Made by a program: the position numbers and the translations under genes
The notes under the pieces: generated by a model
Told to the model about the DNA's origin: nothing
Seen by the model: only the letters and a program-made list of their open reading frames with translations
The model's database searches: none
Shown here: positions 1 to 8,076 of the stretch, one piece after another
Layout of the letters: every line of letters begins with the position of its first letter
Position numbering within the stretch: position 1 is the first letter of the stretch
Assembly (NCBI RefSeq): GCF_902506415.1
Contig: NZ_LR733275.1
Span: forward strand, 5,354,479 to 5,418,478
DNA: 64,000 bases
Direction: 5' to 3'
From: Massilia sp. 9I
GTDB lineage: Bacteria; Pseudomonadota; Gammaproteobacteria; Burkholderiales; Burkholderiaceae_D

Positions 1-255
1 GTGCCCCTTCCCCGGCTTTTTAATCCGGCGCGGGATCACGCTCAGGCCGATGGGCTCGGCATTGGTCAGCAGGCCGACCGAGAAATGCGCCAGCTCGTGG
101 CACAGGGTGCCGGCGGCGGTGAACAGGAAGAAGAACGGGTGGGCGCCCGAGCCGATCCAGAGCAGCAGCGCGAGCGCGGCGGACGGGACCAGGTAGAGCA
201 GCATGTCGGCGCCGGCGCACGCGGCGGCCGGCAGCCAGGACACGCAGGACAGCAT
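1..255 (-). CDS. Membrane metalloprotease-like protein, C-terminus off the left edge
   Basis: Only the first 85 codons are inside the window. Reading from an ATG at 253-255, the protein is hydrophobic (about residues 18-50) and then carries CHELAHF, an HExxH zinc-site motif within a membrane segment, followed by a basic RRIKKPGKG stretch at the edge. HExxH inside a hydrophobic segment is typical of site-2-protease/M50-like membrane enzymes, but the second zinc ligand is not visible, so function is inferred. An internal ATG at 202-204 is a possible alternative start. The gene begins 7 bases after the tdk stop, so the two are probably cotranscribed. Confidence 0.6.
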   Translation of the reverse strand, partial: MLSCVSWLPAAACAGADMLLYLVPSAALALLLWIGSGAHPFFFLFTAAGTLCHELAHFSVGLLTNAEPIGLSVIPRRIKKPGKGH

Positions 256-262
256 GGGCGCC

Positions 263-814
263 TCAGCGTGCGTAGAAGCAGCGGCCGCAGGCCTGGCGGT
301 AACTCTCGTTGCCGCCGATACTCACCTGTTCGCCTTCGCGGATGCGGCGGCCCTCGGCATCGACCCGGATGTTCATGGTCGCCTTCTTGCCGCAGGTGCA
401 GATGTTCTTGATTTCCTCGATGTCGTCGGCCAGCGCCAGCAGGTAGGCCGAGCCGGGGAAAGGATCGCCGCGGAAGTCGCTGCGCAGGCCGTAGCAGATC
501 ACCGGGATGCCGCGCACCTGCGCCACCTGATGCAGCTGCTGGACCTGGAGGGTAGAGAGGAACTGGGCTTCGTCGACCAGGATGCAGGCCACCGGCGGTG
601 CACTGAGCAGGAAATCGGTCTCGCTGTCGAACAGGTCGACCTGGCGCTGAGGGCCCAGGCGCGAAGTGATCAGGCCGACGCCGTAGCGGTCGTCGATCGC
701 CGCCGTGTACAGCTTGACCTGCTGGCCCTGCTCTTCGTAGTTGTGCGCGACCTGCAGCAGGGCGGTCGATTTGCCGGCGTTCATCGCCGAATACCTGAAA
801 TAGAGTTTTGCCAC
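263..814 (-). CDS. tdk: Thymidine kinase, type II
   Basis: Phosphorylates thymidine with ATP to give dTMP in the cytosolic pyrimidine salvage pathway. The 183-residue length matches bacterial type II (TK1-like) enzymes. Visible motifs are the P-loop SAMNAGKST (residues 9-17), Walker B-like DEAQF (81-85), four zinc cysteines as C139/C141 and C176/C179, and the substrate lasso GGNESYRQ (167-174) with Tyr172. No catalytic residue looks missing. It precedes the truncated HExxH protein by 7 bases. The reading frame antisense to it is long but has no recognisable motif. Confidence 0.96.
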   Translation of the reverse strand: MAKLYFRYSAMNAGKSTALLQVAHNYEEQGQQVKLYTAAIDDRYGVGLITSRLGPQRQVDLFDSETDFLLSAPPVACILVDEAQFLSTLQVQQLHQVAQVRGIPVICYGLRSDFRGDPFPGSAYLLALADDIEEIKNICTCGKKATMNIRVDAEGRRIREGEQVSIGGNESYRQACGRCFYAR

Positions 815-885
815 GGCCGGACCTGGACTGCGTTGGGGTTGCGGAATTGCCGGATTATAACAAGCGGATCGGGCTCCAGGCCAGC

Positions 886-1440
886 TCAGCCGCCCTGCAC
901 ATGGGCCGGATTGCCGGCGACCCGGCTCCCGGCCGCGACATCATGCGTGACCACGCTGCCGGCGCCGACCACGGCATCGTCGCCAATGGTGACGCCCGGC
1001 AGGATGATGGCGCCGCCGCCGATCCAGACATTGCTGCCGATCGTCACCGCCCGGCCCGATTCCTGGCCGCTGCGGCGTAAGACTGGGTCGAGTGGGTGCT
1101 CCGCGGTATAAATCTGCACCGCCGGACCGATGCGGGTGTCGTCGCCGATCGTCACCTGGGCGACGTCGAGGATGGTGCAGTTGAAGTTGACGAAGACCCG
1201 GCTGCCGAGGCGGATGTTCCAGCCGTAGTCGCAATGGAAGGGCGGGCGCAGGATGCTGCCCTCCCCCACGGCCGCCAGGCGCTCGGACAGGAGTGTGCGC
1301 CAGACCGAGACCGGCTGACCGAGCGCGGCGTTGTAGCGCGCCAGCCAGGCAGCCGTCAAGGCCTGCTCGGCGACCAGTTCGGGATCGTTCGCATGGTAGG
1401 GCTCGCCTGCCAGCATCTTGTGCCGCTCGCTCATGCGCAT
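886..1440 (-). CDS. Sugar O-acetyltransferase, maltose/galactoside type
   Basis: A 184-residue acetyl-CoA-dependent O-acetyltransferase of the left-handed beta-helix class (Maa/LacA/NodL type). The N-terminal helical cap contains the family sequence KMLAGEPYHANDPEL (about 8-22). From about residue 60 there are hexapeptide repeats (VTIGDDTRIG, VTIGSNVWIG, VTIGDDAVVGAGSVV). His115 in YTAEHPLDP corresponds to the catalytic histidine and Asn85 in VNFN is also family-typical. The natural acceptor sugar cannot be told from the sequence. ATG at residue 3 is an alternative start. The 3' end lies 71 bases before the tdk start, and the gene is 11 bases downstream of the acylase gene on the same strand. 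Confidence 0.9.
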   Translation of the reverse strand: MRMSERHKMLAGEPYHANDPELVAEQALTAAWLARYNAALGQPVSVWRTLLSERLAAVGEGSILRPPFHCDYGWNIRLGSRVFVNFNCTILDVAQVTIGDDTRIGPAVQIYTAEHPLDPVLRRSGQESGRAVTIGSNVWIGGGAIILPGVTIGDDAVVGAGSVVTHDVAAGSRVAGNPAHVQGG

Positions 1441-1451
1441 GGTCTTGCCCC

Positions 1452-3674
1452 TTATAGGCCCGGGTGGTACTTGCGCTCCAGGTGCTTCTCGATGTCTTCC
1501 TTGTAGAACAGCACGTCCTTGAACTCGCCGCGGCTGTACATCTCGGCCTGGTCGGCGAAGTGCTTCGAGGCCGGATTGTTGCTGTTGCCGCCTGCAAGGA
1601 TACTCTTGGCGCGCACGCGCGGGCCGAATTCCACCACCGCGACAAAGCTGTTGCCGCGGTCGCCGTAGATGCGCTTGGTCTTTTGCTTGGCCACCATGCC
1701 GAACGAGGCCAGCGAGCCCCAGTTGGCCGAGGCGAAGCCCACCGGCCAGCTCGGTTTGCTGTCGTCGTATTGCTGGTCGACGTCACCGCTGATGCGCTGG
1801 AAGCGGTTGATCTCGCCCCATGGGGTCTGCCAGGTGCCGAAGTCCGCCGTCAGCCTGTCGGAGGCGCGCTGCAGCGAAGCGAGGCGCTCGTCGGAGCTCA
1901 AGCTGCTGGTGATGAAGTCGACCACCGGCATGCCCTGGGCGCGGGCGCGTGCGGCGTTCTGCGCCACCATGTCCTGGCCCCAGTAAATTGCCAGCGAGGT
2001 CGGCACCGACGCCACACCGAAGCGCAGGTCCCAGCCGCGCAGCGCGGCGACCTGAGCGGCCAAGGCGGCCTTGCGCGGATCGTTCGCCGGCAAAGCCTCG
2101 TAATCCTTGACCAGTTGCGGCACCAGCGGCTCGAAGGCGGTCAGCTCGCTGTCGTAGGCGGTGGCGATCAGGCTGTCGAGGGTAAAGCCCTTGGCATCCT
2201 TCAGCACGCGCTCGGCATGGCGGCCGCGGGCGTTCTCCGGCAGCGACCACATGTAGGCGGGCCAGTCCTGGCGCTTGGGGCTGCTCGCGCCCGAGGAGCT
2301 GAACGGCCAGTTGTTGGTGTTCGAGATATAGCCGCTGGCCGGGTTGAACAGCGTGATGGTTTCATTGATGGCGTGCAGGCCCTGCCATTCGGTGGCGGGC
2401 GTACTGCCGTCGACCGGCTTGCTCCAGTCGAAGCGCGGGTCGCGTTTCGGGATGAAGTTGCCGTGGAAGTAGGCGATATTGCCCTTCGCGTCGGCGTACA
2501 CCGTGTTGTTCGAGGAATTGGTGCGCAGCTCCATCGCCTTGTAGAAAGCGTCGTAGTCGCGCGCCTTGGTGCGGGAATACGACTGGGTCAGCGCTTTCAA
2601 AGGCTCGTCCATCATCTTCACCGCCACCCACTTGCCGCTCTCCTCGCGCACCACCGGGCCGTGGTGGGTAAAGTAGGCGGTCACGGTCTTGCTGGCCATC
2701 GCGCCGGATGGGGTCTTGTACGGCAGCGTGATCTGCCGCTGCTGTATCGGGCGCTCGTCATTTCCATACTTATAGAAGTATTTGCCGCCCTTCTCGACCA
2801 CGGTCTCGAGGTATTCGTCGATCACGTCGCCGCCGCCCGAGGTATGCATCCAGCCGGCCTTGTCGTTGAAGCCCTGGTAAATGAAGAACTGCCCCCAGGT
2901 TACGGCGCCGTAGGCGTTCAGGCCCTGCTCGCTCACCATGTGCACTTCCGGACGGAAATAGAAGGAGGTGTGCGGGTTAATCAGCAGCAGCGCATTGCCC
3001 GAACTCGACAGTTTCGGGGCGATGGCGAAGCCGTTGGAGCCGCGCGGTTCGGCATCGAAGCCCTTGTCCAGCGCGGCCATCTTCGGCTGCGCGGAGCGCT
3101 TGCCGTAGAAACGCTCCAGTTCCTTCAGGTCGATCGATTCGATGTCGCCACCGATGCTGCCCTCGCTGAAGCTGAGCGCCATCCAGGGTTCGAAGCGGGT
3201 GATCAGCTTCGGTTTCACTTCCGGATGGGTATGCAGGAAATAGTTCAGGCCGTCGGCGAAGCCGTTCATCAGCTCCTTCAGCCAGGCCGGGCTGGCTGCG
3301 TACTTGGCCTGCATGTCGGCCGGGGTGATGTACATCTTCATGCGCAGGTCGCGCCAGACTTCCTTTTCGCCCTCGACCTCGGCCAGGCGGCCCATGGCGT
3401 TGATGTAGTTGAGCTCGACGCGGTTGAAGTCGTCCTCGGCCTGGGCGTACAGCAGGCCGAATACCGCGTCGGCATCGGTTTTTCCGAACACATGGGGAAT
3501 GCCCCACTTGTCGCGCATGATGGTCACCCGCGCCGCCGTCTTCTTCCAGCGCGCCAGCTCAAGGCTGGTGGCCTGCTTCGCGGCCGGCGCCGCGCTCGCA
3601 GGCGCGGCCAGCACCGGTGCGGCGCCAAAGGCGCAGGCCAGGATGGTCGGCAGAATGAGGCGGGTGGTCGTCAT
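1452..3674 (-). CDS. Penicillin acylase family Ntn-hydrolase
   Basis: A 740-residue secreted amidase precursor of the penicillin G acylase/AHL acylase superfamily. A signal peptide occupies about residues 1-28 (ILACAFGAAPVLAAPASA). Mature-chain features are RDKWGIPHVFG near the start of the alpha subunit and the self-cleavage junction PRGSNGFAIAP, where Ser213 would be the new N-terminal nucleophile of the beta subunit. NPHT then corresponds to the conserved region after the nucleophile. By family knowledge it is exported, cleaves itself in the periplasm and hydrolyses an amide bond; the substrate (beta-lactam, acyl-homoserine lactone or peptide) is not predictable here. It follows the ParB-like gene by 16 bases and may share its transcript. 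Confidence 0.9.
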   Translation of the reverse strand: MTTTRLILPTILACAFGAAPVLAAPASAAPAAKQATSLELARWKKTAARVTIMRDKWGIPHVFGKTDADAVFGLLYAQAEDDFNRVELNYINAMGRLAEVEGEKEVWRDLRMKMYITPADMQAKYAASPAWLKELMNGFADGLNYFLHTHPEVKPKLITRFEPWMALSFSEGSIGGDIESIDLKELERFYGKRSAQPKMAALDKGFDAEPRGSNGFAIAPKLSSSGNALLLINPHTSFYFRPEVHMVSEQGLNAYGAVTWGQFFIYQGFNDKAGWMHTSGGGDVIDEYLETVVEKGGKYFYKYGNDERPIQQRQITLPYKTPSGAMASKTVTAYFTHHGPVVREESGKWVAVKMMDEPLKALTQSYSRTKARDYDAFYKAMELRTNSSNNTVYADAKGNIAYFHGNFIPKRDPRFDWSKPVDGSTPATEWQGLHAINETITLFNPASGYISNTNNWPFSSSGASSPKRQDWPAYMWSLPENARGRHAERVLKDAKGFTLDSLIATAYDSELTAFEPLVPQLVKDYEALPANDPRKAALAAQVAALRGWDLRFGVASVPTSLAIYWGQDMVAQNAARARAQGMPVVDFITSSLSSDERLASLQRASDRLTADFGTWQTPWGEINRFQRISGDVDQQYDDSKPSWPVGFASANWGSLASFGMVAKQKTKRIYGDRGNSFVAVVEFGPRVRAKSILAGGNSNNPASKHFADQAEMYSRGEFKDVLFYKEDIEKHLERKYHPGL

Positions 3675-3690
3675 GCGTGTCTCCGGATAA

Positions 3691-4485
3691 TTATTGTGTG
3701 ACGCCGGCGTGGATCAGGCGCTGCTTGAGCACTTCGTTTTCGGTCAGCAGGGTGGCGACGCGGTCCTTGAGCGAAGCAATCTCGGCGCGGGCAGAGGCCA
3801 GCTCGTCGGCCGGGTCCGAGAACACGCTTTCCTTCTTCGGGCGAGTCGCCATCTTCTGCTCGCGCACCTGGCGCGCGGCCTGCTGCAATTCCTTGCGTCC
3901 ACCGGCCACGGCCGCCTTCTGTTCTTCTTCGGACAGCTGGGCCACGTTGGCAGCCGCATTGATCGAGATGGTGCCGGCGCGCACCGCCTCGCGCAGTTCC
4001 GGCGTCGCCGCCTTCTGGATGCGCTCGATCTGGCTGATGGTATTGGCCGACACGCGCGCCGCCTTGGCGATTTCCTCGCGGGTGTTCCACGGTGGCGGCG
4101 GGCGCGAATCCAGGTCGTCGGCTTCCGGCTCGGGCGGCTGCTCGGCCATTTTCTCGGCCATGCGCGCCGTGACGATTTCCTTCTTCTTGAGCGCCAGCAC
4201 GCCGCGCTGGAAGTCCGACACGCTGCGCCGGGCCAGGTGGTTGTCGATCATCCACAGCATCACGTCTTCGATCGAGGCAAAATTGTTGTTGTGGACGGTA
4301 CGGAAGGGAATGCCGTGCTTCTGGCAGATCTCGTAGCGGTTGTGCCCGTCGATCAGGGTGTCGCGCCACAGCACCAGCGCGTCGCGGCAGCCCTCGGTCT
4401 GGAGGCTGCGCTCGAGCGCGGCGTATTCGATATCGGTCAGCGGGTCGACGAAGGCACGCAGTTCGTCATTGATAATGATGTTCAA
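3691..4485 (-). CDS. Orphan ParB-like nuclease-fold/HTH protein
   Basis: A 264-residue protein with a ParB/sulfiredoxin-type N-terminal domain (about 8-90). Its hallmark is LIDGHNRYEICQKHGIPF (residues 44-61), the conserved segment of ParB N-terminal domains. A helix-turn-helix region follows (about 134-190: TREEIAKAARVSANTISQIERI), then an alanine-rich linker and a C-terminal coiled coil (about 222-258: ELASARAEIASLKDRV). No ParA ATPase or parS-like array is visible, so chromosome partition is unlikely; a DNA-binding regulator or a remnant of an integrated element is more plausible. It sits about 150 bases from tRNA-Leu, in the opposite orientation. Confidence 0.75.
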   Translation of the reverse strand: MNIIINDELRAFVDPLTDIEYAALERSLQTEGCRDALVLWRDTLIDGHNRYEICQKHGIPFRTVHNNNFASIEDVMLWMIDNHLARRSVSDFQRGVLALKKKEIVTARMAEKMAEQPPEPEADDLDSRPPPPWNTREEIAKAARVSANTISQIERIQKAATPELREAVRAGTISINAAANVAQLSEEEQKAAVAGGRKELQQAARQVREQKMATRPKKESVFSDPADELASARAEIASLKDRVATLLTENEVLKQRLIHAGVTQ

Positions 4486-4639
4486 TTCTTGTCCTCTTGC
4501 GACGGCGGCAACAAGGTCAGGCCGCCGTCCGGCATGCTACACCATCCTTGGCGGAGGACCAATGGATGAGTGGATCCGGACGCTCCGATGCCTAAGCAGC
4601 AACACGACAGCTGCTCCACGTAGTACAATGCGCGCCGGC

Positions 4640-4724
4640 GCGGGCATGGCGAAATTGGTAGACGCATCAGACTTAAAATCTGCCGCCGTGAGGCGTGCCG
4701 GTTCGATTCCGGCTGCCCGCACCA
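4640..4724 (+). tRNA. tRNA-Leu (UAA), CCA encoded
   Basis: Acceptor stem GCGGGCA (4640-4646) pairs with TGCCCGC (4714-4720), followed by discriminator A and an encoded CCA (4722-4724). The D-arm contains AATTGGTAGACGC, the anticodon loop is CTTAAAA flanked by CAGA/TCTG (anticodon TAA), there is a long variable arm (GCCGCCGTGAGGC region), and the T-arm is GGTTCGATTCC. The long variable arm and UAA anticodon fit leucine. TACAAT at 4624-4629 is a possible -10 box; no good -35 is seen. Confidence 0.97.
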
Positions 4725-4761
4725 CCATCACCTGAGCTTTCCCAGAATTTTCCCGCTGTTC

Positions 4762-4794
4762 AAAAAAAATGCCGCTGTCCATCAGGACAGCGGC
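4762..4794 (-). terminator. Intrinsic terminator
   Basis: Perfect stem GCCGCTGTCC/GGACAGCGGC with a 4-base loop, followed on the minus strand by A and eight Ts. The plus-strand side has no T tract, so it stops minus-strand transcription coming from 5569-4961. Confidence 0.85.
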
Positions 4795-4960
4795 CTAATA
4801 CTCAGTCAACACTGAGCTGGAGACACGCGGAGAGGTGGGAACTATCCACCAGAGAACGTAACCTAGATAGGCCCGCTCTCCCGGCCTGCAAGCGCCGGTT
4901 TATCCCGCGAGTTTGTCAGCGTGTTCGCACAAATGTGCGGAAATACATTGCCTGGAACAA
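4762..4960 (-). ncRNA. Candidate small RNA or structured 3' leader
   Basis: The 200 bases between a small membrane-protein gene and tRNA-Leu hold no ORF but a run of short inverted repeats: CGCAC/GTGCG (4926-4939), CCGGC/GCCGG (4881-4898), GGTGG/CCACC (4834-4850), CTCAGT/ACTGAG (4801-4816) and a perfect 10-bp stem (4771-4794) followed on the minus strand by eight Ts. The order hairpin, hairpin, terminator suggests a minus-strand RNA ending near 4762, either independent or processed from the 3' end of the upstream operon. No known RNA family was recognised. Confidence 0.35.
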
Positions 4961-5161
4961 TCAGTGCAGCGACTGCCAGGCCACTGCCAGGCAGACCAGA
5001 CCCACGAAGAACAGCAGGCCATAGACGAAGATACGCATCGAGGTTGCCAGCTCGGCGACTGCCCGGTTCGCCTTGTTGTCGAGCTTGCCCCGGCGGCGGG
5101 CCCCGTTCAGCAGTAGCGAGACGAAGACGAACAGCGTCGCCAGGATCAGGACGATTTTCAT
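4961..5161 (-). CDS. Small two-helix membrane protein
   Basis: A 66-residue protein with a hydrophobic N-terminal helix (VLILATLFVFVSLLL), a basic/polar loop (NGARRRGKLDNKANRAV) and a second hydrophobic helix (FVYGLLFFVGLVCLAVAW), suggesting two inner-membrane spans with the positive loop in the cytoplasm. No family was recognised. It starts 3 bases after the stop of the upstream 134-residue membrane protein, so the two are almost certainly translated from one transcript and may act together. Confidence 0.7.
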   Translation of the reverse strand: MKIVLILATLFVFVSLLLNGARRRGKLDNKANRAVAELATSMRIFVYGLLFFVGLVCLAVAWQSLH

Positions 5162-5164
5162 GGT

Positions 5165-5569
5165 TTAAGTACGCGCCATGACCAGCGCCAGCGCGACCAG
5201 CGCCAGGATCGACGTGATACCGGTCGTCAGGCCCAACCACAGCATGCGGGTGCGCGCCACTTCCATCTTGGCGATCAGCTGGGCGTTCTGCTCGGCCAGG
5301 TTGGCGATGATCTCGGAAGCCTGCAGCATCTGGGTGCGTAGATCCAGCAGCGTGCCTTCGTTCTTTTCGACGCGCATGACCAGCGTACCGAAATGGTCTT
5401 CTTCCGGCTCGGCCTCCATCGCCTGCCCCATCGGCATCCCGCCCGCGGTCCCGGACTTGCGCGCCACCGTATCCCATAGCCGGCGCGCGCCGCTGGCCAC
5501 CTGCGGCGCGGCATTGATCACTTCACTCCAGGGCACGGTTTTGAGGACGCTCCACCAGCCAGTTGCCAT
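5165..5569 (-). CDS. Tail-anchored coiled-coil membrane protein
   Basis: A 134-residue protein of unknown function. The N-terminal half is soluble and glycine/alanine-rich, residues about 62-108 form a predicted coiled coil (RVEKNEGTLLDLRTQMLQAS, then LAEQNAQLIAKMEVA), and the C-terminus is a single membrane segment (LGLTTGITSILALVALALV) ending in a short basic tail. This looks like a C-terminally anchored inner-membrane protein with a cytoplasmic coiled coil. It is first in a two-gene unit with the 66-residue membrane protein. Confidence 0.72.
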   Translation of the reverse strand: MATGWWSVLKTVPWSEVINAAPQVASGARRLWDTVARKSGTAGGMPMGQAMEAEPEEDHFGTLVMRVEKNEGTLLDLRTQMLQASEIIANLAEQNAQLIAKMEVARTRMLWLGLTTGITSILALVALALVMART

Positions 5570-5688
5570 TACGGGTTCTCCTATCGGTTCGATTCACCCG
5601 CGAGCATACCACCGCGCGCAGGGGCCAAGCGAACTCGGCCGGACGCTAGCGTGCCGCGCCTTCCCGGCGCCTGCGCTACCATGGGCCC

Positions 5689-6360
5689 ATGTGTGGACGA
5701 TTTGACCAGAGCCAGACGGCTCGCTACTACGCCAGCGTATTCGGCTGGACCGACGCGGTCTACGACAGCGAGTCGGGGCCGGCCTGGAATGTCTCGCCCG
5801 GCAGCTACCGGCCGGTGATGCACCTGCAGGACGGCGAGCGCCGCATCGACGACGTGTTCTGGAGCTACCGCGCACGCTGGGCCGAGGGCAAGGTGCCGAT
5901 CATGGTCAATGCGCGCATGGACAAGCTCACCAACCGCTACTGGAAGCCGCTCCTGAAGAAAGGCCGCGCCATCGTGCCGGCCCAGGGCTGGTACGAGTGG
6001 ACCGGCGAAAAGGGCAAGAAGCAACCCTGGCACATCCATCGCAAGGACGGTGCGCCCCTGTTCTTGCTGGCGCTAGCCAACTTCGGCAGTTTCACCGAAA
6101 ACCGCGCCGAGGCCGGCTTCGTGCTGGTCACCGACGCCGCCGACGAAGGCATGCTCGACATCCACGACCGCCGCCCGGTTGTGCTGGAAGCGGAAGACGC
6201 CGCGATCTGGCTCAACCCCGACCTGTCGCCCGAGGAAGCGCTCGACCTGGCGCGCCGCGCCGCCCTGCCCTGCGACGCTTTCGAGTGGTACAAGGTGACC
6301 AATGCGGTGAACCGCCCGGGTGTACAGGATCCGCAGATGGCCCTGCCGCTGGCCGACTGA
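5689..6360 (+). CDS. SRAP domain protein (YedK/HMCES type)
   Basis: A 223-residue SOS-response-associated peptidase. By family knowledge these proteins crosslink covalently to abasic sites in single-stranded DNA through the amino-terminal cysteine. The sequence begins MCGRF, so Cys2 becomes N-terminal after Met removal. Asn74/Arg76 (VNARMD), Glu103 (GWYEW) and His159 (DIHDRRP) match the YedK active-site residues. Full length for the family. Despite the family name, no CTGT-N8-ACAG LexA box is visible upstream. It is a single-gene unit convergent with the beta-helix gene. Confidence 0.94.
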   Translation: MCGRFDQSQTARYYASVFGWTDAVYDSESGPAWNVSPGSYRPVMHLQDGERRIDDVFWSYRARWAEGKVPIMVNARMDKLTNRYWKPLLKKGRAIVPAQGWYEWTGEKGKKQPWHIHRKDGAPLFLLALANFGSFTENRAEAGFVLVTDAADEGMLDIHDRRPVVLEAEDAAIWLNPDLSPEEALDLARRAALPCDAFEWYKVTNAVNRPGVQDPQMALPLAD

Positions 6361-6378
6361 TCGCATTTCGACTGGCGT

Positions 6379-6409
6379 AAAAAACCTGCAGGTGTGCACC
6401 TGCAGGTTT
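6379..6409 (-). terminator. Intrinsic terminator of the beta-helix gene
   Basis: Inverted repeat AAACCTGCAGGTG/CACCTGCAGGTTT (6382-6409) with a 2-base loop; on the minus strand it is followed by TTTTTT. It ends transcription from 7829-6435 and could act weakly for the SRAP gene on the other strand. Confidence 0.8.
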
Positions 6410-6434
6410 CGGTCCGACTTAGCCGGAAAGTGAA

Positions 6435-7829
6435 TTAGTGCTGGTATGCACCCAGGTCACCACCTGCGCCGCGCGCCACGCCATCGATGTCGGTCGACGG
6501 TGCGTAGGTTGCCAGGCTGCGGCCGATTGCCGGCGAGCTGGTGCTCAGCTCGTAGTTCGGCATGGCGGCGGTACGCGAGTAGCCAACGAACATCGGGTTC
6601 GCGCTGATGGTGTTGGTGTGAGTCAGGCCATTACGCAGCTGGAAGTTGTAGGTCGGGTTCTGGAACACCAGGTTGTTCTTGTAGGTGTTGCCGCTGCCGG
6701 TCTTGCCCTGCTCCGAAATGCCGTACTTGTTGTCGTACACGATGTTGTTGTGGACGTGGACGTTGTTCGCGCCAGCCGAGGTGAAGTAGAAGTCGCCGCC
6801 GCCGACGATGATGCCGAACACCGACGAAGTCACCGTATTGTTGACGATCTTGACGTCGGTCGCATCGTGCCACAGGTGGATCGCCGCCGAACCGACGCGG
6901 TACACCAGGTTGTTCACGATGGTGCCCGAGGTCGAGTGGTAGATACCCTGGACATACGAGCAGCCTGCCGGGCCGATGTCGTGCACGACGTTGCCGATCA
7001 CGTCGCCCTTGACGCCCTTGAAGTAGCTGTCGACACCAATCGCCGAACCGCCCGCGCTCGAGCACGGGATGGTGTTGGCAGTGTGGTGCACGTGGTTGCC
7101 CTGGATCACGTTGTACGAACCGCCGGTGTAGATGCCGAGGGTCCACTTGGTGCCCGAACCGATCTTGCTGCCGTCGACTTCGAAGCCGATGATACTGACA
7201 TAGTTACCGCGGTTGTCCCAGGCGGTCTTATTGGTCGAGTTGGTCGGCGGAACGATCTTGGCGCCCCACTTGGTAGTCGAGACCCAGTAGATGCGGCCGG
7301 CCGCGGTACCGTTGCCGGTGGTCTTGAAGCCGCCGGCATAGGTGCCCGGCGCAACGAAGACGGTGGTGCTCGGCTTGGTCGCGACCTGGGCGGCCTTCGC
7401 CAGGGTCTTGAACGGGGTGGCCTTGCTGCCGTTGGCCGAATCCGAACCGTTCGGCGACACGTAGTAGTTATAGGTGGTGGCCGGGATGCTCGGCAGGCCG
7501 CCGGCCGTAGGGCCAGCATTCGTGTTGCGCTTTGCGTATTCGTCGCTGGCTTTCAGCTGGGCGGCGATCGCGTCCATGCTCATGCCGCTGTCCAGCATCT
7601 GCGCCCACCATGCGAGGCCGGCGGCATCCGCGGGGCGGCCCAGCAGCTGCACGTACAGCTGGTTGATCTGGTCCTTCTGGGCGGTGGTGGCGGCAGCCAG
7701 GGTCGGCGCGGCGGCCGAGGTGGCCGCAAGGGCAGTGCTCGCACCGAACACGCCCATCAGGGCGGCTGCGGTACCGCAGAGGACAGCGTGGTGGCGGATG
7801 TGCGAAGCGAAAGCGAAAGTCTTGTTCAT
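6435..7829 (-). CDS. Secreted DUF4214 + right-handed beta-helix protein
   Basis: A 464-residue secreted protein from the ATG at 7829, preceded by AGGAA at 9 bases; an upstream in-frame start at 7895 lacks support. Signal peptide about 1-36 (MNKTFAFAS ... ASTALAA). Residues about 52-100 form a DUF4214-like module (QINQLYVQLLGRPADAAGLAWW ... SDEYAKR). From about residue 125, YYVSPNGSDSANGS begins a DUF1565/pectate-lyase-like parallel beta-helix with many NNxV rungs. No catalytic residues were assigned; polysaccharide binding or lyase activity is possible. It is a tandem paralogue of the gene at 8077-9237, which lacks the DUF4214 module. Confidence 0.85.
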   Translation of the reverse strand: MNKTFAFASHIRHHAVLCGTAAALMGVFGASTALAATSAAAPTLAAATTAQKDQINQLYVQLLGRPADAAGLAWWAQMLDSGMSMDAIAAQLKASDEYAKRNTNAGPTAGGLPSIPATTYNYYVSPNGSDSANGSKATPFKTLAKAAQVATKPSTTVFVAPGTYAGGFKTTGNGTAAGRIYWVSTTKWGAKIVPPTNSTNKTAWDNRGNYVSIIGFEVDGSKIGSGTKWTLGIYTGGSYNVIQGNHVHHTANTIPCSSAGGSAIGVDSYFKGVKGDVIGNVVHDIGPAGCSYVQGIYHSTSGTIVNNLVYRVGSAAIHLWHDATDVKIVNNTVTSSVFGIIVGGGDFYFTSAGANNVHVHNNIVYDNKYGISEQGKTGSGNTYKNNLVFQNPTYNFQLRNGLTHTNTISANPMFVGYSRTAAMPNYELSTSSPAIGRSLATYAPSTDIDGVARGAGGDLGAYQH

Positions 7830-7871
7830 CTGTGTTTTTCCTGTGGGCCCGGAGGGAGTGGGCGTGGAATG

Positions 7872-7960
7872 ACGGGCAAAAAGTGCCCCGTGCACCGGAA
7901 AATCCGGTACAGCCGGCCACCTGTAAAAAAGCGGTGGCGCCTTCCTGGTTGCTTAATCAG
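7872..7960 (-). promoter_or_regulatory. Structured 5' leader, copy A
   Basis: Upstream of the 464-residue beta-helix gene, the minus strand contains GCCACC/GGTGGC, then three CCGG blocks that can pair in mutually exclusive ways, then GTGC ACGGG GCAC followed by TTTTT. The same layout occurs before the paralogue (9280-9367) with substitutions concentrated in loops. The arrangement resembles an attenuator or riboswitch-type leader. No known riboswitch consensus was matched. Confidence 0.4.
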
Positions 7961-8076
7961 ACGCACGCGGTGCGTGGCGCCTTCGGGTGCACAGGCGGCG
8001 GAGGCCGCCTGCACGGGATGGAACTACTTGTTGCTGCTTGGTGCTGCCGGTGCTGCTGAGTACTGCTGAGTGATGC

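Noticed and set aside
1464-3701. 745-codon plus-strand ORF opposite the penicillin acylase
   Set aside because: No recognisable domain and a composition typical of antisense frames; the acylase frame has a signal peptide and the GSN nucleophile site.
4640-4724. Attachment site of a genomic island at tRNA-Leu
   Set aside because: No second copy of the tRNA 3' end and no integrase are visible in the window.
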